Shown: positions 42,637 through 50,672 of the stretch, piece after piece
Position numbering within the stretch: position 1 is the first letter of the stretch
Layout of the letters: each line of letters begins with the position of its first letter
Source of the DNA: Polynucleobacter sp. MWH-UH25E
GTDB taxonomy: Bacteria; Pseudomonadota; Gammaproteobacteria; Burkholderiales; Burkholderiaceae
Reading direction: 5' to 3'
DNA: 64,000 bases
NCBI RefSeq assembly: GCF_018687095.1
Contig: NZ_CP061286.1
Location: forward strand, 372,001 to 436,000
Position numbers and translations under genes: made by a program
The notes under the pieces: model-generated
Databases searched by the model: none
Told to the model about the DNA's origin: nothing
Seen by the model: the letters and a program-made list of their open reading frames with translations, nothing else

Positions 42637-43707
42637 TTAGCTGGTAAACCGCAATAGACGGGCTGCCAAGCCACCATCCCCTTGTTTTTTGAGTAGCTGG
42701 CGACGCCAGCCCTTGGCGTAGGTGCTCCATGCATCTAGCATTCCAAACCATTCGCTGGGCATTGCCCATGTCATTGCTGCAATGATGGCCAAGCGTAATT
42801 CTTGATTTGCTTCTGCTAGATAGAGGTCTAAAAATGCCACTAATTTGACCTCGTGGGCACGATCTTCTTGTGGGTAGATGTGCCAAATAAAAGGTTTACC
42901 TGCTAGCTGCGCTCTAACAAAAGAATCTTCACCTCGAACGATATTGAAATCGCATTGAGAAAGAATCCAGTCGTACTCATCTTGAGAAACAAAAGGAATA
43001 GATAGTAATTGCAATTTATCTGGCAGTTGAGGTGCTTGTTGACCGTATAAGCTCAGTTGCTCGGCATGACCGGGTGTAAGCAGTACATCAATATCCTCGT
43101 TTAGAGAGCCCAGGTTTTCAAGCCATTTACGCAATGGCGCGCCTGGGTAGCAAAACACGCTGATGCGTTTTGCATTTGGGCGAAGTTTTGACCAAGTCTC
43201 TTGAAGTGCTAAGGGAATGTTTTGTTTGCTTACTTCGCCATCGCTAGGAACAGGGTCAATTAAGATGCCGCCAGCTTCATCCTGGAAGCCTGGGAAGAAA
43301 AAGTATTTTGAGATCCCGTGAGATTGAGGCGAAGCCTTGCCATGAAAATCCAAAATCCATGGTTCCGCACTCAGATACTCCAAATTGATGATGATGGGTT
43401 TAACTGGCGCGATGAATAGTCCCGCGAGATAGCGTTCTGGCAGGTCGCACCCAAATGCCTCAATCACTACATTTGGGGTTTGAACGGGATGCCTTGCATT
43501 GCTAAAGCTGGCTTCCCAGGGTTGTATATCAATACGTTCTTTAATCCTAGCATCAGTGCCTGAGGCGATTAGATTTAAAGTTGGTAGATCATCACAGAAA
43601 ATCCGCACCTCTTGATGATGAAGACTTGATAAGCTACGGGCTAGACGCCAGCAAACACCAGCATCACCATAGTTATCTACGATTTGGCAGAAAATATCCC
43701 AACGCAT
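42637..43707 (-). CDS. earP: EF-P arginine rhamnosyltransferase EarP
   Basis: A 356-residue inverting glycosyltransferase of the EarP (DUF2331) family. It opens WDIFCQIVDNYGDAGVCWRLARSL, where the Asp of the DNYGD motif is the catalytic residue, and has the nucleotide-sugar site SQCDFNIVRGEDSFVRAQLAGKPFIWHIYPQ. It transfers rhamnose from dTDP-rhamnose to Arg32 of EF-P. The first codon shares a CATG with the divergent uvrC start, leaving no gap. Confidence 0.95.
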   Translation of the reverse strand: MRWDIFCQIVDNYGDAGVCWRLARSLSSLHHQEVRIFCDDLPTLNLIASGTDARIKERIDIQPWEASFSNARHPVQTPNVVIEAFGCDLPERYLAGLFIAPVKPIIINLEYLSAEPWILDFHGKASPQSHGISKYFFFPGFQDEAGGILIDPVPSDGEVSKQNIPLALQETWSKLRPNAKRISVFCYPGAPLRKWLENLGSLNEDIDVLLTPGHAEQLSLYGQQAPQLPDKLQLLSIPFVSQDEYDWILSQCDFNIVRGEDSFVRAQLAGKPFIWHIYPQEDRAHEVKLVAFLDLYLAEANQELRLAIIAAMTWAMPSEWFGMLDAWSTYAKGWRRQLLKKQGDGGLAARLLRFTS

Positions 43708-45619
43708 GAGTAATTCGCTTTTTGAAACCCTTCAGCAAGATGTTAAACGGCTGCCCGGATTGCCGGGGGTATATCGCTTCTTCGATGAGGCGGGAAATAT
43801 TCTGTATGTAGGCAAAGCTCGTAACCTTAAAAAACGCGTATCTAGTTATTTTCAGCGTACCCAGTTATCACCCCGTATTGAATTAATGGTGGGCAAAATT
43901 GCTCGCTATGAAACAACCGTAACGCGTACCGAAACCGAAGCCCTTATTCTAGAGAACAATCTCATCAAAGAGTTGGCTCCGCCATTTAATATTTTATTTA
44001 GGGATGATAAGTCTTACCCTTATGTGATGTTAACGGGCCATGACTACCCGCGCTTAGCTTCGTATCGCGGGAAGGTCGATAAACGGAATCAGTATTTTGG
44101 ACCATTCCCCAATAGTTGGGCAGTTCGTAATAGTGTGCAGATTTTGCAAAAGGTGTTTCGTTTGCGTACTTGTGAGGACTCCGTTTTTAAGAACCGGAGT
44201 CGCCCTTGCCTATTGCATCAAATTCATCGGTGTAGCGCCCCTTGTGTAGGTCGCCTCAGCATTGAGCAATATGCCCAAGATGTAGCCCAGGCTACACGAT
44301 TTTTAGAAGGCGATCATCGGCGCGTTCTATCTGAGCTTGAAAAGGAAATGCATGCGCACAGTGAAGCAATGGAATTTGAGATGGCGGCAGTTTTGCGCGA
44401 TCGTATTGCTGATCTCTCGAGTGTCTTGCAGCAACAAGCGATGGATGCAGTTGCTGAAGGCGAGGGTGATGTTGACATTATTGCTGTCGCGCAAATGGAA
44501 GGTATGGTTTGCGTGAACTTGGCAATGGTACGAGGCGGTCGTCATTTAGGTGATAGAGCATACTTTCCCAAAGGATTGCGTACGGCATCTGGCGAGCTAC
44601 CCCCGCCATCAGAAATACTGGAAGCATTTATTGCGCAACATTATTTGGAAGATGTTGCTCATGATGGCGCTAGTGCCAATTTAATTCCACCGGTTCTTGT
44701 CTTAAATCATCCCTTAAAAACTGCGGGTGATGATATTCGTCAATCTAGCGATGATCTTCCTGAGGATTTGCATGATTTATTAAATGCGCAAGCTGGCAAG
44801 AAAATCACTTTCTTGCATCAGCCTCAAGGCCAACGTCGCCATTGGCTGGCTATGGCTGAGGGCAATGCAAAGATCGCATTAACTAAGCGCTTGGTTGAGA
44901 CAGGTGGACAGTTAGCTAGAGCAAGGGCTTTGGTGGATATATTGGGATTAGATTTAGAGGGCTTGGAACATCTGCGTATTGAGTGTTTCGATATTAGCCA
45001 TACCTCAGGTGAAGCAACGCAAGCATCCTGCGTGGTCTATGCTAAGAATGCAATGCAATCTGGCGAGTATCGTCGTTTCAATATCAATGACATTACTCCT
45101 GGTGATGACTATGCAGCGATGCGTCAAGTTCTTCAAAGACGGTACGCAAATTTTCAGGAGCTTCCACCTGAAAAGATGCCTCAAGTGATTCTGATTGATG
45201 GAGGCAAAGGTCAGGTGGAGATGGCTAGGCAGGTGCTGACAGAATTTGGCATGGATGTAAGCTTGATTGTTGGAGTAGCAAAAGGTGAAGGACGCAAGGT
45301 GGGTCTAGAAACCTTAATATTTGCAGACGGTCGTAAGCCATTGGAATTGGGAATTGATAGTGCAGCGCTTTTGTTAGTTGCGCAAATTCGGGATGAGGCT
45401 CATCGTTTTGCAATCACCGGAATGCGTGCCAAGCGCGCTAAAGCCAGAACGGTCTCACGTCTTGAGGAGATCGAGGGGATCGGCGCAAAGCGCCGACAAA
45501 AGCTCTTGGCTCGATTTGGAGGCCTTAAAGGAGTGGCTAATGCGAGTATTGAAGAGATTGCTAGCGTAGAGGGGGTATCCCTCACACTGGCCGAACAAAT
45601 TTATCGCCAGTTGCACTAA
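43706..45619 (+). CDS. uvrC: Excinuclease ABC subunit C
   Basis: A 637-residue nuclease of nucleotide excision repair. It has an N-terminal GIY-YIG domain (PGVYRFFDEAGNILYVGKARNLKKR), the cysteine cluster region, a UVR motif near residue 210 (LEKEMHAHSEAMEFEMAAVLRD) and the RNase H-like 5' nuclease domain (ECFDISHTSGEATQAS, VILIDGGKGQ). Tandem helix-hairpin-helix motifs lie at the end (LEEIEGIGAKRRQKLLARFGG). Its first codon overlaps the earP start. Confidence 0.96.
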   Translation: MSNSLFETLQQDVKRLPGLPGVYRFFDEAGNILYVGKARNLKKRVSSYFQRTQLSPRIELMVGKIARYETTVTRTETEALILENNLIKELAPPFNILFRDDKSYPYVMLTGHDYPRLASYRGKVDKRNQYFGPFPNSWAVRNSVQILQKVFRLRTCEDSVFKNRSRPCLLHQIHRCSAPCVGRLSIEQYAQDVAQATRFLEGDHRRVLSELEKEMHAHSEAMEFEMAAVLRDRIADLSSVLQQQAMDAVAEGEGDVDIIAVAQMEGMVCVNLAMVRGGRHLGDRAYFPKGLRTASGELPPPSEILEAFIAQHYLEDVAHDGASANLIPPVLVLNHPLKTAGDDIRQSSDDLPEDLHDLLNAQAGKKITFLHQPQGQRRHWLAMAEGNAKIALTKRLVETGGQLARARALVDILGLDLEGLEHLRIECFDISHTSGEATQASCVVYAKNAMQSGEYRRFNINDITPGDDYAAMRQVLQRRYANFQELPPEKMPQVILIDGGKGQVEMARQVLTEFGMDVSLIVGVAKGEGRKVGLETLIFADGRKPLELGIDSAALLLVAQIRDEAHRFAITGMRAKRAKARTVSRLEEIEGIGAKRRQKLLARFGGLKGVANASIEEIASVEGVSLTLAEQIYRQLH

Positions 45620-45653
45620 TCACATCATTAAGCATTTAGTTTATGCTTGTGAA

Positions 45654-46229
45654 ATGCCATTCAATCTACCTATTGCCCTGACTTGGTTGCGTGTAGCAGC
45701 CATTCCTTTATTGGTAGTGGTTTTCTATCTTCCAAATTCTTGGTTCACCCCATTTGAGAAAAATATGATCGCGGCGATCATATTTATTTCTGCGGCGATT
45801 ACGGATTGGTTGGATGGATATTTGGCGCGTCGCCTAAAACAAGAATCTGCTTTTGGTCAGTTCTTGGATCCTGTTGCTGATAAATTAATTGTGGCTGCAG
45901 CTTTATTGGTATTGCTAAACATGGACCGCGTACAGGTCTGGGTAGCACTCGTCATCATCGGTAGGGAAATAACAATATCCGCTCTAAGAGAGTGGATGGC
46001 TTTATTGGGTGCAGGCAAGAGCGTTGCTGTTCACATGGTTGGCAAACTGAAAACCACTGCACAGTTAGTGGCGATTCCTTTTTTATTAATTAATGACACT
46101 TTGTTTGGTTGGCTTGATTGCGCAAAGTTAGGTACATGGCTCATTTGGGTTGCTGCCTTTTTAACGCTTTGGTCTATGTTTTATTACCTCAAGAAAGCCC
46201 TGCCGCAATTAGTTGGAAAAATCGATTAA
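45654..46229 (+). CDS. pgsA: CDP-diacylglycerol-glycerol-3-phosphate phosphatidyltransferase
   Basis: A 191-residue integral membrane enzyme that commits CDP-diacylglycerol to phosphatidylglycerol. The CDP-alcohol phosphatidyltransferase motif is complete: DWLDGYLARRL followed by GQFLDPVADKL. About four to five hydrophobic helices are visible. It follows uvrC by 34 nt, as is usual. Confidence 0.94.
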   Translation: MPFNLPIALTWLRVAAIPLLVVVFYLPNSWFTPFEKNMIAAIIFISAAITDWLDGYLARRLKQESAFGQFLDPVADKLIVAAALLVLLNMDRVQVWVALVIIGREITISALREWMALLGAGKSVAVHMVGKLKTTAQLVAIPFLLINDTLFGWLDCAKLGTWLIWVAAFLTLWSMFYYLKKALPQLVGKID

Positions 46230-46239
46230 TTCTCTTTTT

Positions 46240-46264
46240 GCCCGCCCAGTAAGGCTTGGCGGGC
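46240..46264 (+). terminator. Hairpin after pgsA, probable weak terminator
   Basis: GCCCGCC-...-GGCGGGC (46240-46246, 46258-46264) is followed only by TCATTT. Confidence 0.5.
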
Positions 46265-46344
46265 TCATTTAAGCTGTGAATATTTCCCTTTCTGCAGGAA
46301 AAATGCTTTCTTTTGGATTGTTTGTTAAACTATCGCCCTGTTAT

Positions 46345-46420
46345 GCGGGAATAGCTCAGCTGGTAGAGCGATACCTTGCCAAGGTATAGGTCGGGAGTTC
46401 GAACCTCCTTTCCCGCTCCA
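46345..46420 (+). tRNA. tRNA-Gly (GCC)
   Basis: A 76-nt cloverleaf including the encoded CCA. The acceptor stem is GCGGGAA / TTCCCGC, the D arm is GCTCAGCTGGTAGAGC, the anticodon loop TTGCCAA gives GCC, and the T arm has GTTCGAA. A hairpin and then tRNA-Cys follow. Confidence 0.96.
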
Positions 46421-46428
46421 AGTTCGAT

Positions 46429-46456
46429 GGGAAGCTCTTCAAAGCTTCCCATTTTT
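46429..46456 (+). terminator. Hairpin with short T run between the two tRNAs
   Basis: GGGAAGCT / AGCTTCCC (46429-46436, 46443-46450) is followed by ATTTTTG. It may partly terminate after tRNA-Gly or act as a processing signal. Confidence 0.55.
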
Positions 46457-46468
46457 GATTCAGGATCT

Positions 46469-46542
46469 GGCGCGTTGGCCGAGTGGTTAGGCAGGAGCCT
46501 GCAAAGCTTCGTACGGGGGTTCGATTCCCTCACGCGCCTCCA
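46469..46542 (+). tRNA. tRNA-Cys (GCA)
   Basis: A 74-nt cloverleaf with encoded CCA. The acceptor stem is GGCGCGT / ACGCGCC. The anticodon arm GGAGC-CTGCAAA-GCTTC gives GCA, and the T arm contains GTTCGAT. No obvious separate promoter is seen in the 48 nt after tRNA-Gly. Confidence 0.95.
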
Positions 46543-46633
46543 GTGATTTCACTTGACGAAAAGGGTGTAGCACCTAAAATACTTTCAGTATGTATAAGAA
46601 AGTCCTACGCACCCTTTAAGGCGAAATAAATAG

Positions 46634-47095
46634 ATGATCACCATGCATTCCTTGAAACTCAGCACGCTTGCACTATTTCTATCTGCTCTATTGGGCGCTT
46701 GCGCAAGTTCTGGTGACTCACCAACAGGAACGCCTCAAGAAGTTCAAGAAATCCAAGCCCAGTTACTTGGTGATATGCCTTTGCCTGCCGCCTCAAAAAT
46801 TATTGGAGCAGATTCTTTGATTATTGGTCGCGGGGATAGTTGGGTTGGTCGCGTAGTGCTTTCAGGTGTGCAATCACCAACTGATATTTATGCCTTCTTT
46901 CAATCCGAGTATCCACGCGCTGGCTGGACAACGGTGAGTGCGGTAAAAACAAAAACCAGCATCTTGGTATTCACCAAAGGTGATCGCACTGCTACTGTGG
47001 AATTAAACGAAGGATCAATGACAGGTCCAAAGACATTGATCACCATTACTTCATCCCCTAAGAATGCGAATGTGATCGCACCAAGCAAGAAGTAA
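46634..47095 (+). CDS. Putative lipoprotein, unknown function
   Basis: A 153-residue lipoprotein not assigned to a named family. The signal peptide has the lipobox LLGAC, so the mature protein starts at the Cys at about residue 22. The mature part looks like a small alpha/beta domain: GDMPLPAASKIIGADSLIIGRGDSWVG is cut by a repeated SL/G pattern, followed by DIYAFFQSEYPRAGW. That last stretch is reminiscent of DUF4810-like or pilus-type envelope proteins, but I cannot fix it. It is probably anchored to the outer membrane. A terminator follows. Confidence 0.75.
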   Translation: MITMHSLKLSTLALFLSALLGACASSGDSPTGTPQEVQEIQAQLLGDMPLPAASKIIGADSLIIGRGDSWVGRVVLSGVQSPTDIYAFFQSEYPRAGWTTVSAVKTKTSILVFTKGDRTATVELNEGSMTGPKTLITITSSPKNANVIAPSKK

Positions 47096-47138
47096 GAGTA
47101 GAAACGAAAAAATAGAAACAAAAGACAGTCAATAAAAA

Positions 47139-47162
47139 AGCCTCCAGTACGGAGGCTTTTTT
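47139..47162 (+). terminator. Bidirectional terminator between the lipoprotein gene and lexA
   Basis: AGCCTCC-AGTAC-GGAGGCT (47139-47157) has A6 before and T6 after. Confidence 0.9.
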
Positions 47163-47186
47163 ATTGCTTACTTAAGCTAATTGCGC

Positions 47187-47906
47187 TTATAGGCCTTCTG
47201 CTCGAATAAGGCCTACAGCTTGACCCTCAATCGCAAAGTTGGGTTGACGATCATCTACCAGAATGTTTTTGAAGTCTGGGTTTTCAGCTTGCAACTCAAT
47301 CACCATGCCGCTGGCAGTTTTCTTTTGTTGCCAGCGTTTCACGGTGACTTCATCATCAAGACGTGCAACCACGATATCGCCATTACGTACTTCAGTTGTT
47401 TTTCTAACTGCCAAATAATCGCCATCCAAAATTCCCGCATCTCGCATACTCATACCTTTTACTTTTAATAAGTAATCAGCACCTTTGCTAAACAAGCTTG
47501 GATCAATCGGAACTTGTTTCTCAATATGTTCAACAGCCATGATCGGTGATCCTGCAGCAACGCGACCAATGAGTGGCAATGTCAGCTGTTGTAATGCACC
47601 AGAAGGCAAAGAGAGTTGACGATATTGATTTGCATTTTGCGTTTGATTAAAACGGTGTGGAACGCGAATACCACGCGATGTTCCTGGAGTCAGTTCGATG
47701 TATCCCTTTTTTGCAAGCGCTCGTAAATGTTCTTCAGCCGCGTTTGCAGAAGCGAATCCCAATTGCGTTGCAATCTCTGCTCGCGTTGGTGGTAGGCCAC
47801 TCTCGTCAATCGCCTTGGTAATGAGATCCAAAATCTCGCTTTGACGAGGCGTTAGCTTAGGGAGGGCAGTCAGCTCCTCTGAGTAATCGACTGTGTTTAT
47901 GTCCAT
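47187..47906 (-). CDS. lexA: SOS repressor LexA
   Basis: A 239-residue LexA. The winged helix-turn-helix is at about residues 17-85 (KLTPRQSEILDLI, PPTRAEIATQLGF). The self-cleavage site is Ala118-Gly119 (GRVAAGSPI), and the catalytic dyad Ser153 (KGMSMRDAG) and Lys190 (EVTVKRW) have the 37-residue spacing of E. coli LexA. It is somewhat longer than most, with an N-terminal extension of about 14 residues and a longer hinge. I start at the ATG at 47906, the only one near the domain. The promoter with its LexA box lies immediately upstream, so the mRNA may be leaderless. Confidence 0.95.
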   Translation of the reverse strand: MDINTVDYSEELTALPKLTPRQSEILDLITKAIDESGLPPTRAEIATQLGFASANAAEEHLRALAKKGYIELTPGTSRGIRVPHRFNQTQNANQYRQLSLPSGALQQLTLPLIGRVAAGSPIMAVEHIEKQVPIDPSLFSKGADYLLKVKGMSMRDAGILDGDYLAVRKTTEVRNGDIVVARLDDEVTVKRWQQKKTASGMVIELQAENPDFKNILVDDRQPNFAIEGQAVGLIRAEGL

Positions 47907-47907
47907 A

Positions 47908-47941
47908 CTGGGATTGTATACAGCACTTTTTCTGAATTCAA
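47908..47941 (-). promoter_or_regulatory. lexA promoter with overlapping LexA box
   Basis: On the minus strand a -35 TTGAAT (47941-47936) and a -10 TACAAT (47918-47913) are 17 nt apart. The sequence CTGTATACAATCCCAG (47923-47908) matches the CTGT-N8-ACAG LexA box in seven of eight fixed bases and covers the -10. This gives autorepression. Confidence 0.75.
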
Positions 47942-47966
47942 GCGATTTAAAGGGGATAATGGCGAA

Positions 47967-49043
47967 ATGAGCCAAATTCAGAGTCATTCAGAAAATACTC
48001 CCCATATCCTTGTTTTGGGAATGGGTGGCACGATTGCGGGTTTGGCTTCCAATCCGGTCGATCAGCCCCTGGAATATGAGGCTGGTCAGGTGGAAATCGG
48101 TTCTTTGGTAAGTGACATTGAATCTGCAATTCCAGAGGGCGTTTGCCTCGTATCAAAGCAGCTTGCCAATATCAATAGCTGCAATCTGACAGAGCCGCTT
48201 TTGGCACTTTTGGGTAATGCAGTCAGGGAAGCCCTTGAAAACACCATGGTTAAAGGGGTAGTGGTCACTCACGGTACTGACACGATTGAAGAGACCGGCC
48301 TATTTCTGCAACTGATCTGCGGTAAATTTGCACAAAATTTAGGCAAAAGAGTGGTGCTGACAGGGGCTATGTTGCCCGCCAATTCGCCAAATGCCGATGG
48401 CCCTGGCAACCTATTGGACGCAATTCAATGGGCAGCAAGTCCTTTAGACAATTGTCCAGGGGGCATTTATGCCGTTATGGGGGGTCGAGTTTGCATGGCA
48501 ATGGACTTGGCCAAGCGTCATACCACTGCCCTAAATGCTCCTATTCAGTCTTCCCCCAGCAGTCCAGTGAGGCTAATTAACCCTTCCTGGCTATCTGGCG
48601 TCAAGGCGGCTCAGGCAGTCTGGGCCGAAGATTTACCGATTCCCAGTGGTAATGAGTGGCCCTGGGTGGAAATTTTGACTAGCCATGCTGGTGCACGCCC
48701 TGAAACCATCGACCTTTGGCTGAAAAGCAAGGTAGAGGGCTTGGTGCTAGCGGGAACCGGCATGGGAAATCTCCATGAGCAATGGCTTAAGCCCTTGTCT
48801 AATGCCTCAAAGCAAGGGATTGCGATAGTAAGGGCTTCTCGCTCTGGGGCCGGGCAGGCATTACCCAATATCCCAGAGAAGGATTTTGAAGGCTGCTTGG
48901 CCGCGGGTAAGTTTTCTCCGCCCAAAGCCAGAATTGCTCTGCAGTTAGCCCTAAATGCTGAAAAACAGGCTAAATCCGCCGGTAAATCCCTGACTTGGCA
49001 GGATTTTTTTGCTAGAATAGCAGTCTTGCCTGAAATCAGGTGA
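47967..49043 (+). CDS. Asparaginase
   Basis: A 358-residue L-asparaginase-family enzyme that hydrolyses asparagine to aspartate and ammonia. The first threonine motif is LGMGGTIAGLAS and the second THGTDTIEETG, followed by VLTGAMLPANSPNADGPGNL. No signal peptide is visible, so it is probably cytoplasmic. It is divergent from lexA; the 60-nt gap contains the LexA box, so SOS control of this gene is possible but not shown. Confidence 0.88.
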   Translation: MSQIQSHSENTPHILVLGMGGTIAGLASNPVDQPLEYEAGQVEIGSLVSDIESAIPEGVCLVSKQLANINSCNLTEPLLALLGNAVREALENTMVKGVVVTHGTDTIEETGLFLQLICGKFAQNLGKRVVLTGAMLPANSPNADGPGNLLDAIQWAASPLDNCPGGIYAVMGGRVCMAMDLAKRHTTALNAPIQSSPSSPVRLINPSWLSGVKAAQAVWAEDLPIPSGNEWPWVEILTSHAGARPETIDLWLKSKVEGLVLAGTGMGNLHEQWLKPLSNASKQGIAIVRASRSGAGQALPNIPEKDFEGCLAAGKFSPPKARIALQLALNAEKQAKSAGKSLTWQDFFARIAVLPEIR

Positions 49044-49177
49044 GCACTGAAAAGTGGCTGTAAAGTGGTTGTAAGCAGTACCTACAATTTGTTACTACCT
49101 TGTCACACTGGCGCTGATTTCGTAACCATCAGAAATTAGCAAGACGCCCAGGTGACTTTATCCTTAAGGAGTGTTTG

Positions 49178-49552
49178 ATGCGTCATTATGAAATCGTCTT
49201 TATCGTCCATCCGGACCAAAGCGAGCAAGTGCCAGCGATGATCGATCGCTACAAAGCTACATTAGCAGCTGCGGGCGGCAAAATTCATCGTATTGAAGAT
49301 TGGGGTCGTCGTCAGATGGCTTACATGATCGACAAGCTTGCAAAAGCCCACTACGTTTGCATGAACATTGAGTGCGACCAAAAAACTTTGGAAGAGCTCG
49401 AGCATGCGTTCAAATTTAACGATGCTGTTTTGCGTCACCTCATCATCAAGACAAAGAAAGCTGAAACAGAGCCTTCCATCATGATGAAAGAAGTGCAACG
49501 TGAAGAAGCGCGCAAATCAGCTCAAGCCGACGCTCCTGTAGCAGCGGAATAA
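49178..49552 (+). CDS. rpsF: 30S ribosomal protein S6
   Basis: A 124-residue S6: MRHYEIVFIVHPDQSEQVPAM, WGRRQMAYMIDKLAKAHYVCMN, FNDAVLRHLI. The ATG at 49178 has AAGGAG 7 nt upstream; a TTG one codon earlier is not needed. It heads the rpsF-priB-rpsR-rplI-dnaB operon. The 134-nt upstream region has weak inverted repeats, but I cannot assign a known leader motif. Confidence 0.96.
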   Translation: MRHYEIVFIVHPDQSEQVPAMIDRYKATLAAAGGKIHRIEDWGRRQMAYMIDKLAKAHYVCMNIECDQKTLEELEHAFKFNDAVLRHLIIKTKKAETEPSIMMKEVQREEARKSAQADAPVAAE

Positions 49553-49611
49553 GTTAGAAATTTGAAGAGGAATACACAGACTAGAAAACGTATCAGAGAA
49601 GCGGAGCGGCG

Positions 49612-49905
49612 TTGAATCATTTCACCCTCACTGCAATCTTGGTATCTAAAGACGCGATTCGATTTACACCAGCAGGAATACCTGTAATGCATTGCTACCT
49701 AGAACATAGTGGCCAAGCAAACGAGGTAGGAGTAGCTAGGAAGATTCAGATGAACGTTGAAGCCATTACGATCGGTCCGATACAAAAGGATCTTGAAAGA
49801 ATGGACTTAGGAACTGAGGCGGTGTTCGAAGGATTCTTAGCACCGAAGACTCTACGTAATCAAAGACTTGTTTTCCATATTACCCATATTCAATTAAAAA
49901 GTTAA
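49612..49905 (+). CDS. priB: Primosomal replication protein N (PriB)
   Basis: A 97-residue single-OB-fold protein derived from SSB, which joins PriA to DnaT and DnaC-type loaders in replication restart. It has NHFTLTAILVSKDAIRFTPAG and GVPVMHCYLEHSG-like IPVMHCYLEHSGQ. The start is TTG at 49612 with GGAG 7 nt before it. It lies between rpsF and rpsR as in E. coli and is part of the same operon as dnaB. Confidence 0.93.
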   Translation: MNHFTLTAILVSKDAIRFTPAGIPVMHCYLEHSGQANEVGVARKIQMNVEAITIGPIQKDLERMDLGTEAVFEGFLAPKTLRNQRLVFHITHIQLKS

Positions 49906-49917
49906 AAGGAAATCATC

Positions 49918-50190
49918 ATGGCGTTTGGAAAGAAACCCGATTTCAAAAAGAAACCTGCTCAGAACCCATTGTTCAAGCGTAAGCGTTATTGCCGTTTTAC
50001 TGTTGCTGGTGTAGAACAGATTGATTACAAAGATGTAGACACATTGAAGGACTTCATTGGCGAAAACGCCAAAATCACTCCTGCTCGTTTAACAGGTACA
50101 AAAGCCAAGTATCAGCGTCAGTTAGACACTGCTATTAAGCGTGCCCGTTTCTTGGCTTTGTTGCCATTCTCTGATCAACATAAGAAATAA
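49918..50190 (+). CDS. rpsR: 30S ribosomal protein S18
   Basis: A 90-residue S18 with NPLFKRKRYCRFTVAGVEQIDYKD, then ITPARLTGTKAKYQRQLDTAIKRARFLALLP. It binds S6 in the 30S platform. It carries a slightly extended N terminus (MAFGKKPDFKKKPAQ). Confidence 0.97.
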   Translation: MAFGKKPDFKKKPAQNPLFKRKRYCRFTVAGVEQIDYKDVDTLKDFIGENAKITPARLTGTKAKYQRQLDTAIKRARFLALLPFSDQHKK

Positions 50191-50203
50191 TTGGGAGCCC
50201 TCA

Positions 50204-50656
50204 ATGCAAATCATTCTTTTAGAAAAAGTAACAAACTTGGGCAACCTCGGTGACGTCGTTCGCGTTAAAGACGGTTACGCTCGTAATTTCTTAATCCCAC
50301 AACGTAAAGCTCGTCGTGCGACTGAAGCAGCAATTGCTGATTTTGCAACTCGTCGTGCTGAGTTAGAAAAGTTGGCTGCTGAGAAGTTGGCTGCTGCACA
50401 AGCTGTTGGTGTGAAGCTCAAGGACTTGGTTTTGGAAGTTGCTCAAAAAGCAGGTGTTGATGGCCGTTTGTTTGGTTCAGTAACTAACCATGACATCGCT
50501 GATGCTTTGAAAGCTAAAGGCTTCACAATTGAGAAGTCTTCAATTCGCTTGCCAACTGGCCCATTGAAAATGGTTGGTGATCACCCAGTAGCGGTAGCAG
50601 TACATACCGATGTTGTAGCTGATATCACCATCCGTGTCATCGGTGAGCAAGCTTAA
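50204..50656 (+). CDS. rplI: 50S ribosomal protein L9
   Basis: A 150-residue L9 with MQIILLEKVTNLGNLGDVVRVKDGYARNFLIP at its start and the C-terminal domain from LFGSVTNHDIADALKAKG. GGGAG precedes the ATG at 50204; a longer frame from 50141 overlaps rpsR and is not real. Confidence 0.97.
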   Translation: MQIILLEKVTNLGNLGDVVRVKDGYARNFLIPQRKARRATEAAIADFATRRAELEKLAAEKLAAAQAVGVKLKDLVLEVAQKAGVDGRLFGSVTNHDIADALKAKGFTIEKSSIRLPTGPLKMVGDHPVAVAVHTDVVADITIRVIGEQA

Positions 50657-50672
50657 GTAATACACTAGCCTC

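Noticed and set aside
46330..46533. Minus-strand frame of 67 codons
   Set aside because: It is the complement of the two tRNA genes and has no protein character.
50141..50203. Longer start for rplI
   Set aside because: It would overlap rpsR by 50 nt; the ATG at 50204 has a good ribosome site and gives canonical L9.
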